Below, one piece after another: positions 59,887 to 64,000 of a DNA stretch of 64,000 bases (position 1 is its first letter; each line of letters begins with the position of its first letter). Below the pieces are notes generated by a model that saw only the letters and a list, made by a program, of their open reading frames with translations, was not told the origin of the DNA and made no database searches. Source of the DNA: Kribbella amoyensis (GTDB lineage: Bacteria > Actinomycetota > Actinomycetes > Propionibacteriales > Kribbellaceae); NCBI RefSeq assembly GCF_007828865.1, contig NZ_VIVK01000004.1:62001-126000 (forward strand), given 5' to 3'. The translations under genes were made by a program, and so were the position numbers.

Positions 59887-60570
59887 GTGGACGACGTGAA
59901 GAGGCTGCTGGAGCAGTTCGCCGACCAGTCGGTCGACGGCCTGCCACCGGCGGACGTGGACGCGGACGTGGCGCGCGGGCGCCGCGCGCTGCGCCGGATC
60001 AAGGCGCGCCGCCGGACCACCGGCGTACTGTGCATCGCCGCGGCGACGACCGCGGTCCTCGTGGCCGGCAACCAGGCGAAGTGGTGGGACGGTGGCGAGG
60101 CGGAGGTCGCCACCGACCAGGCACCGCCGCCGGCCACCTCGGCCCCGCAGCCGGGCGAGGCCAAGCCCGCGCAGACCCCGGCGACGATGTCCATGTACTC
60201 CGACCAGGTGCTGCGGCTGACCGCGAACAGGCAGGCGTGGAGCGGGGTCAGCTGCACCCTCACTCCGCAGGGCTGGACCGCTGAGCCCACCGGTGACCGC
60301 GTGGTCCTGAATCCGCCGAGTGTGCGGACGTCCGACACCGACACTGCCGCGCAGGTGGAGTTGTCCCGGTCCGACCAGCCGCAGAGCCTGAGCGGGATCC
60401 GCGTGACCGAGCAGGACGGCAAGGTGTTCCACGTCGGCAGCTCCGGCGGCCGCGAGATCGGCCAGGTGAAGCTGGGCGAGCGCTGGCTGGTCGCGAAGCT
60501 CCCGGTCGAGCACCAGGACTGGACCGACGACCTGGTCCGCCGCTTCCTCGACTCCTGCACCCTGTCCTGA
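59887..60570 (+). CDS. Putative membrane anti-sigma or sigma-associated protein
   Basis: The 227-residue protein has an N-terminal cytosolic part (MDDVKRLLEQFADQSVDGLP), one transmembrane helix (about 44-62, TTGVLCIAAATTAVLVAG) and a Pro/Ala-rich then beta-like extracytoplasmic domain. It starts 1 base after the sigma factor stop. This layout is common for anti-sigma or sigma-associated proteins next to ECF genes. It lacks a zinc-finger HxxxCxxC motif, so the anti-sigma role is inferred. Confidence 0.6.
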   Translation: MDDVKRLLEQFADQSVDGLPPADVDADVARGRRALRRIKARRRTTGVLCIAAATTAVLVAGNQAKWWDGGEAEVATDQAPPPATSAPQPGEAKPAQTPATMSMYSDQVLRLTANRQAWSGVSCTLTPQGWTAEPTGDRVVLNPPSVRTSDTDTAAQVELSRSDQPQSLSGIRVTEQDGKVFHVGSSGGREIGQVKLGERWLVAKLPVEHQDWTDDLVRRFLDSCTLS

Positions 60571-60667
60571 GCAACGACGCGCTCTGCTGACGCGCGCCGA
60601 GTGGCGCGGATCTCCGCGAGCCGGTAGGCAAGGCTTGTCCCTGAACGCCGACCCGCGGAGGACCCCT

Positions 60668-62500
60668 GTGACACCGAAGAAGCTGGTCGCTTCCCTCACC
60701 TTGGGAGCGCTCGTCCTGTCCGGCCTGACCGCCGGAGGAACGCAGGCGCAGGCCGCCCGCGCCCCGCAACCACCGGTGAAGAACGCCACCGCCATCGGCT
60801 TCGGCGGCGCCGTCGCGTCGGTCGACCCCGAAGCCACCAACGCCGGACTGGGTGTACTGCGCCGCGGCGGCAACGCGGTCGACGCGGCTGTCGCGACCGC
60901 GGCCGCGCTGGGCGTCACCGAGCCGTACTCCGCGGGCATCGGCGGTGGCGGGTACTTCGTCTACTACGACGCCAAGCAGCGCAAGGTGTTCACGATCGAC
61001 GGCCGCGAGACCGCACCGGCGGAGATGCCGACCGACGCGTTCATCGACGAGGCGACCGGCAAGCCGTACAACTTCTTCCCCGAGCTCGTCACCTCCGGCG
61101 TCTCGGTCGGTGTGCCCGGCACGCTGGCGACCTGGGACAAGGCGTTGCGGTCGTGGGGCTCGCTGTCACTGAAGAAGGCGCTGCGGCCGGCCACCGACCT
61201 GGCCGAGCGCGGTTTCGTCGTCGACCAGACCTTCCGCAGCCAGACCCTGGACAACAAGGCCCGCTTCTCGGCGGTCGTGCCGACGGCCAAGCTCTTCCTG
61301 CCGAACGGCGACGCCCCGCAGGTCGGGTCCGTGTTCAAGAACCCGGAGCTCGCCGCGACCTACGACCTGATCGGCAAGAAGGGGCTGTCCGCCTTCTACG
61401 GTGGGGATCTCGCCGCCGAGATGGCGGCCGCGGTGACCAGCCCGCCGAAGACGCCGGGCACCACGTTGCCGGTGATGCCGGGCCACCTGACCACGGGTGA
61501 CCTGGCCAAGTACAAGGTGGTCGAGCAGGCGCCGACCAAGGTCCGGTACGACGGGCTCGACGTGTACGGGATGGCGCCGTCGTCGTCCGGCGGGACCACG
61601 GTGGGCGAGGCGCTGAACATCCTCGCGCCGCAGCAGTTGGCGAAGCAGTCGACGCCGCAGGCGCTGCACACGTACCTCGAGGCGTCCGCGTTGTCGTTCG
61701 CCGACCGGGGCGCGTACGTCGGCGACCCGGCGTACGTCGACGTACCGACCAAGGAGCTGCTGTCGAAGGGCTTCGGGGCCGAGCGGTCCTGCCAGATCGA
61801 CCCGAAGACGGCGGCCGTGAAGCCGGTCAAGGCGGGATCGCCGGACGGTTCGTACTCGCCGTGCACGCCGGGTGTCGCGACCACCGAGCGCCCGGACACC
61901 GAAGGGTTGTCGACCACGCATCTTGTCGCCGCCGACAGGTGGGGCAACGTGGTGTCGTACACGCTGACGATCGAGCAGACCGGTGGTAGCGGGATCACGG
62001 TACCGGGCCGGGGCTTCCTGCTGAACAACGAGCTGACCGACTTCTCCGCGGTGTACGACGAGGCCGACCCGAACCGGATCGAGCCGGGCAAGCGGCCGCG
62101 GTCCTCGATGTCGCCGACGATCGTGCTGCGGGACGGCAAGCCGTTCCTCGCGCTGGGTTCGCCGGGTGGGTCGACCATCATCACCACGGTGCTGCAGACC
62201 CTGACGAACCGGCTCGACCGCGGCATGACGTTGCCGGAGGCGGTCGCCGCACCGCGAGCCTCGCAGCGCAACACCGCCAACGTCACCGCCGAACCGGCCT
62301 TCATCGACGCGTACGACGCCTCGCTCAAGCCGTACGGGCACAAGCTGGTTCTCGCCGGTGACGCCCTCACCTCGGCGGCCGAGATCGGCGCGGTCGCAGC
62401 CCTCGAGGTCCTCCCAGGCGGCGGCTACCTCGCCGCGGCAGAGCCCAAACGCCGCGGCGGTGGATCGGCCGGCACCCTCCACCAACTCTGGCCCCGCTGA
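60668..62500 (+). CDS. ggt: Gamma-glutamyltransferase (secreted)
   Basis: GGT hydrolyses or transfers gamma-glutamyl groups of glutathione-like compounds outside the cell. The 610-residue preproprotein has a signal peptide (1-30), a large subunit with GVTEPYSAGIGGGGYFVYY, and the autoprocessing site GLSTTHLVAADRWGNVVSYT with nucleophile Thr416. GSPGGSTIITTVLQ near 500 is the family SGGS-like oxyanion loop. Actinobacteria make mycothiol rather than glutathione, so the natural substrate is unclear. GTG at 60668 has GGAGG 6 bases before. Confidence 0.92.
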   Translation: MTPKKLVASLTLGALVLSGLTAGGTQAQAARAPQPPVKNATAIGFGGAVASVDPEATNAGLGVLRRGGNAVDAAVATAAALGVTEPYSAGIGGGGYFVYYDAKQRKVFTIDGRETAPAEMPTDAFIDEATGKPYNFFPELVTSGVSVGVPGTLATWDKALRSWGSLSLKKALRPATDLAERGFVVDQTFRSQTLDNKARFSAVVPTAKLFLPNGDAPQVGSVFKNPELAATYDLIGKKGLSAFYGGDLAAEMAAAVTSPPKTPGTTLPVMPGHLTTGDLAKYKVVEQAPTKVRYDGLDVYGMAPSSSGGTTVGEALNILAPQQLAKQSTPQALHTYLEASALSFADRGAYVGDPAYVDVPTKELLSKGFGAERSCQIDPKTAAVKPVKAGSPDGSYSPCTPGVATTERPDTEGLSTTHLVAADRWGNVVSYTLTIEQTGGSGITVPGRGFLLNNELTDFSAVYDEADPNRIEPGKRPRSSMSPTIVLRDGKPFLALGSPGGSTIITTVLQTLTNRLDRGMTLPEAVAAPRASQRNTANVTAEPAFIDAYDASLKPYGHKLVLAGDALTSAAEIGAVAALEVLPGGGYLAAAEPKRRGGGSAGTLHQLWPR

Positions 62501-62515
62501 CCCCAACCCGAATCG

Positions 62516-62543
62516 CCCCCGCCACCCTTGCAGGTGGCGGGGG
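62516..62543. terminator. Bidirectional terminator between ggt and the M20 peptidase gene
   Basis: A perfect 11-base stem (62516-62526 with 62533-62543) with loop CTTGCA sits 16 bases past the ggt stop. The convergent peptidase gene ends at 62627, so the hairpin can serve both. Confidence 0.8.
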
Positions 62544-62626
62544 AGGACGGCCGGCTGCAGCCGGGCTGGTGGCTGGGGGACGCCCGTAGTAGACCTCTCG
62601 CCACCGTCAGGTGTGGCGCTGGGCTG

Positions 62627-63754
62627 TCAGAGCTCGGTGATGACGGCGGCGACCAGGGCGGCGCGGTTGGGCAGGTCGGCGCCTTGGATCTGTTCGTGGG
62701 ACGCGTGGGCGCCTTGGCCGATCGGGCCGAAGCCGTCGAGGCTGGGGATGCCGAGGGAGCCGGTCAGGTTCGTGTCCGCCGCGCCGGCCGCGGCCCGTCC
62801 CCCTACTTCCTGACCGACCGTACGGCCCGCCGCGGCGACCTTCGCGAGGAGTTCTTCGACCGCCGCCGAGGGCTGCCAGGCCGGCCGGCTGGAAATCACC
62901 GAAACCTTGACGCGAGCGCCGTCCCGGATCGGTTGGAGTGCGCGCACCGCGTCGAGCACGGCGCGCTCGGTGTCCGGATCGACGAAGCGGAAGCCGAGCT
63001 CGGCGACCGCGCTCCCCGCGACCACGTTGGTCCTGCCCCCGCCCGACACGGTGCCCACGTTGCACAACACCTGCTCGTACGTCGCGACCAGCGCGCGCAC
63101 CGCCGTCAGTTGATCGATCAGTTCGTCGATCGCGGAGACTCCTGATCCCGGATCCAGCGCGGCGTGCGCCTCGCGGCCGGTGATCTCGATCCGGACCCGG
63201 CTACTGCCACGGCGGGACGTCTTCAGCTTGCCGCTCGGGTGCGGCGGCTCCAGCCCGAACGCGGCCAGCACCCCGGCCGACTGCTCGGCGACCAGCTCAC
63301 GGGCGGACGGCGACCCGACCTCCTCGTCCGCGGTGACCACGACCCGTACCGGCCGGTGGTCGGCGTCCGCGACGAGCGCGAGCGCGGTCTCCAGGACCAC
63401 CAGCCCGCCCTTCATGTCGAACACCCCAGGCCCGTGGACGATCCCGTCCTGCTCGCGCCACGGCATCGGCCCGTCCACGTGGCCGAGCGGCCAGACGGTG
63501 TCGTGATGCCCGAGGAACAACACCGGCGGCTCGTCGGCGCGCGGGCCACGGCCGGGGAAGTCCGCGACCACGTGGTCACCCGTTGCCGAGGGCACCCGTC
63601 GGGCCGTGCCGCCGAGCTCGGTGTACCGCGCGACGAGGCGATCGGCGAACGCGTTCAGCGCGTCGGCTTCCCCCGTCGGTGTCTCGTGCTCGACGTACTC
63701 GCGCAACCGCGCCAGCATCCGCCCGACCTCACCCTGATTCCCCTCGGTGCTCAT
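62627..63754 (-). CDS. M20-family metallopeptidase (carboxypeptidase G2/ArgE-like)
   Basis: The 375-residue protein has FLGHHDTVWPLGHVDGP (His and Asp ligands), GPGVFDMKGGLVVLETAL, VVTADEEVGSPSAREL (Glu-Glu) and GREAHAALDPGSG. This fits glutamate carboxypeptidase-like M20 dinuclear zinc enzymes. Natural substrate unknown. ATG at 63754 is the family start. It is divergent from the truncated gene at 63899. Confidence 0.85.
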   Translation of the reverse strand: MSTEGNQGEVGRMLARLREYVEHETPTGEADALNAFADRLVARYTELGGTARRVPSATGDHVVADFPGRGPRADEPPVLFLGHHDTVWPLGHVDGPMPWREQDGIVHGPGVFDMKGGLVVLETALALVADADHRPVRVVVTADEEVGSPSARELVAEQSAGVLAAFGLEPPHPSGKLKTSRRGSSRVRIEITGREAHAALDPGSGVSAIDELIDQLTAVRALVATYEQVLCNVGTVSGGGRTNVVAGSAVAELGFRFVDPDTERAVLDAVRALQPIRDGARVKVSVISSRPAWQPSAAVEELLAKVAAAGRTVGQEVGGRAAAGAADTNLTGSLGIPSLDGFGPIGQGAHASHEQIQGADLPNRAALVAAVITEL

Positions 63755-63862
63755 GGATAGTGAACGTATCATCACGAACCACGTCCCGTCTCCCGCCGGG
63801 TTTCGCCTGTTGGACAGTCGTTGACCACAGCCGTCCAGTGGGGTTTTACTCGGGACGGCAAC

Positions 63863-63881
63863 AAGATCCGTTACGTATCTT
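63863..63881. promoter_or_regulatory. Imperfect palindrome in the divergent gap
   Basis: AAGATCCGT and ACGTATCTT (8 of 9 arms paired) flank one central base, within a 19-base site. It lies 17 bases before the ATG at 63899, between two divergent genes, so it may be an operator for one or both. Confidence 0.35.
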
Positions 63882-63898
63882 TGCAATCCAGGAGACCG

Positions 63899-64000
63899 AT
63901 GACAGGGCAGCCCCGCGCGGACGGATTCCGGACCGTCACGCTCACCACGCCGGCGCAGTACGCGGAGGCCGCCGCGCTCTACCGTGCTGTCTTCGGCTAC
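63899..64000 (+). CDS. Truncated gene, N-terminus of a possible GNAT acetyltransferase
   Basis: Only 34 codons are in the window. The peptide opens MTGQPRADGFRTVTLTT and continues AQYAEAAALYRAVFGY, which resembles the first strand and helix of COG3375-type GNAT acetyltransferases. AGGAG lies 5 bases before the ATG. Too short for a firm call. Confidence 0.4.
   Translation, partial: MTGQPRADGFRTVTLTTPAQYAEAAALYRAVFGY

Noticed and set aside
1-64000. tRNA or rRNA genes
   Set aside because: No T-loop GGTTCGAATCC-type sequence with a matching acceptor stem, and no rRNA segment, was recognised by eye. A dedicated search would be needed to be sure.

Overview
The window is high-GC DNA, densely packed with genes, and no gap exceeds 300 bases. 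Gene content points to an actinobacterium. It carries the conserved blocks ffh, rpsP-khpA-rimM-trmD-rplS-lepB-lepB-rnhB-DUF2469, rpsB-tsf-pyrH-frr-cdsA-rlmN and miaB/miaA. It also has mycothiol-type DinB-like, F420/FMN-type LLM and SigE-family sigma genes, and many secreted cell-wall enzymes. The mix resembles Propionibacteriales such as Kribbella. That placement is inferred from memory of gene content and was not tested by alignment. I saw no rRNA, tRNA, CRISPR array, insertion sequence or prophage.

Layout. 1-1.7 kb: two copies of a small-protein gene with matching upstream regions, one followed by a putative zincin. 1.8-3.4 kb: ffh. 3.5-13.3 kb: an envelope/secretion region with two paralogous lytic transglycosylases, an amidohydrolase, a peptidoglycan amidase, a NarL-type two-component pair, a streptogrisin-like protease and an M23 peptidase; the amidase and the M23 peptidase share a C-terminal domain. 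13.4-18.5 kb: a flotillin and an NfeD-like small protein on the minus strand, divergent from an EACC1-like protein and a 986-residue caspase-like protein with a polytopic membrane half. This last pair is the best candidate for a little-described biological conflict system. 18.5-21.8 kb: a DinB-like enzyme, a GH4 glycosidase, and a TetR regulator coupled to a DUF2867 protein.

22.0-40.0 kb is the core block for translation, tRNA modification and protein export. In order it holds rpsP, khpA, rimM, trmD (fused to a GNAT domain), rplS, two signal peptidases, rnhB and DUF2469. The yraN-yifB-dprA operon converges on it, followed by a permease, xerC, an Rrf2-like regulator, an M23 peptidase, rpsB, tsf, pyrH, frr and cdsA. 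40-49.7 kb is mixed metabolism: acetyltransferases, LLM oxidoreductase, secreted C39-like protein, rlmN, DivIVA-domain protein, hydrolase, pyridoxal kinase, LOG-family protein, class III aminotransferase and two small secreted proteins. 49.8-53.2 kb is a complete polar amino-acid (glutamate-type) ABC transporter. 53.3-64 kb holds a Tat-exported amidohydrolase, miaB, a phosphotransferase, a Nudix enzyme, an antitoxin-like small protein, an acidic repeat micro-protein, miaA, an ECF sigma/anti-sigma pair, gamma-glutamyltransferase, an M20 peptidase and one truncated gene.

Transcription appears compact. There are many 1-4 base overlaps (ATGA, GTGA, TGATG), several long-stem terminators between convergent genes, and several starts that lack a Shine-Dalgarno sequence but have a -10-like hexamer 6-7 bases before the start codon, which suggests leaderless mRNAs.
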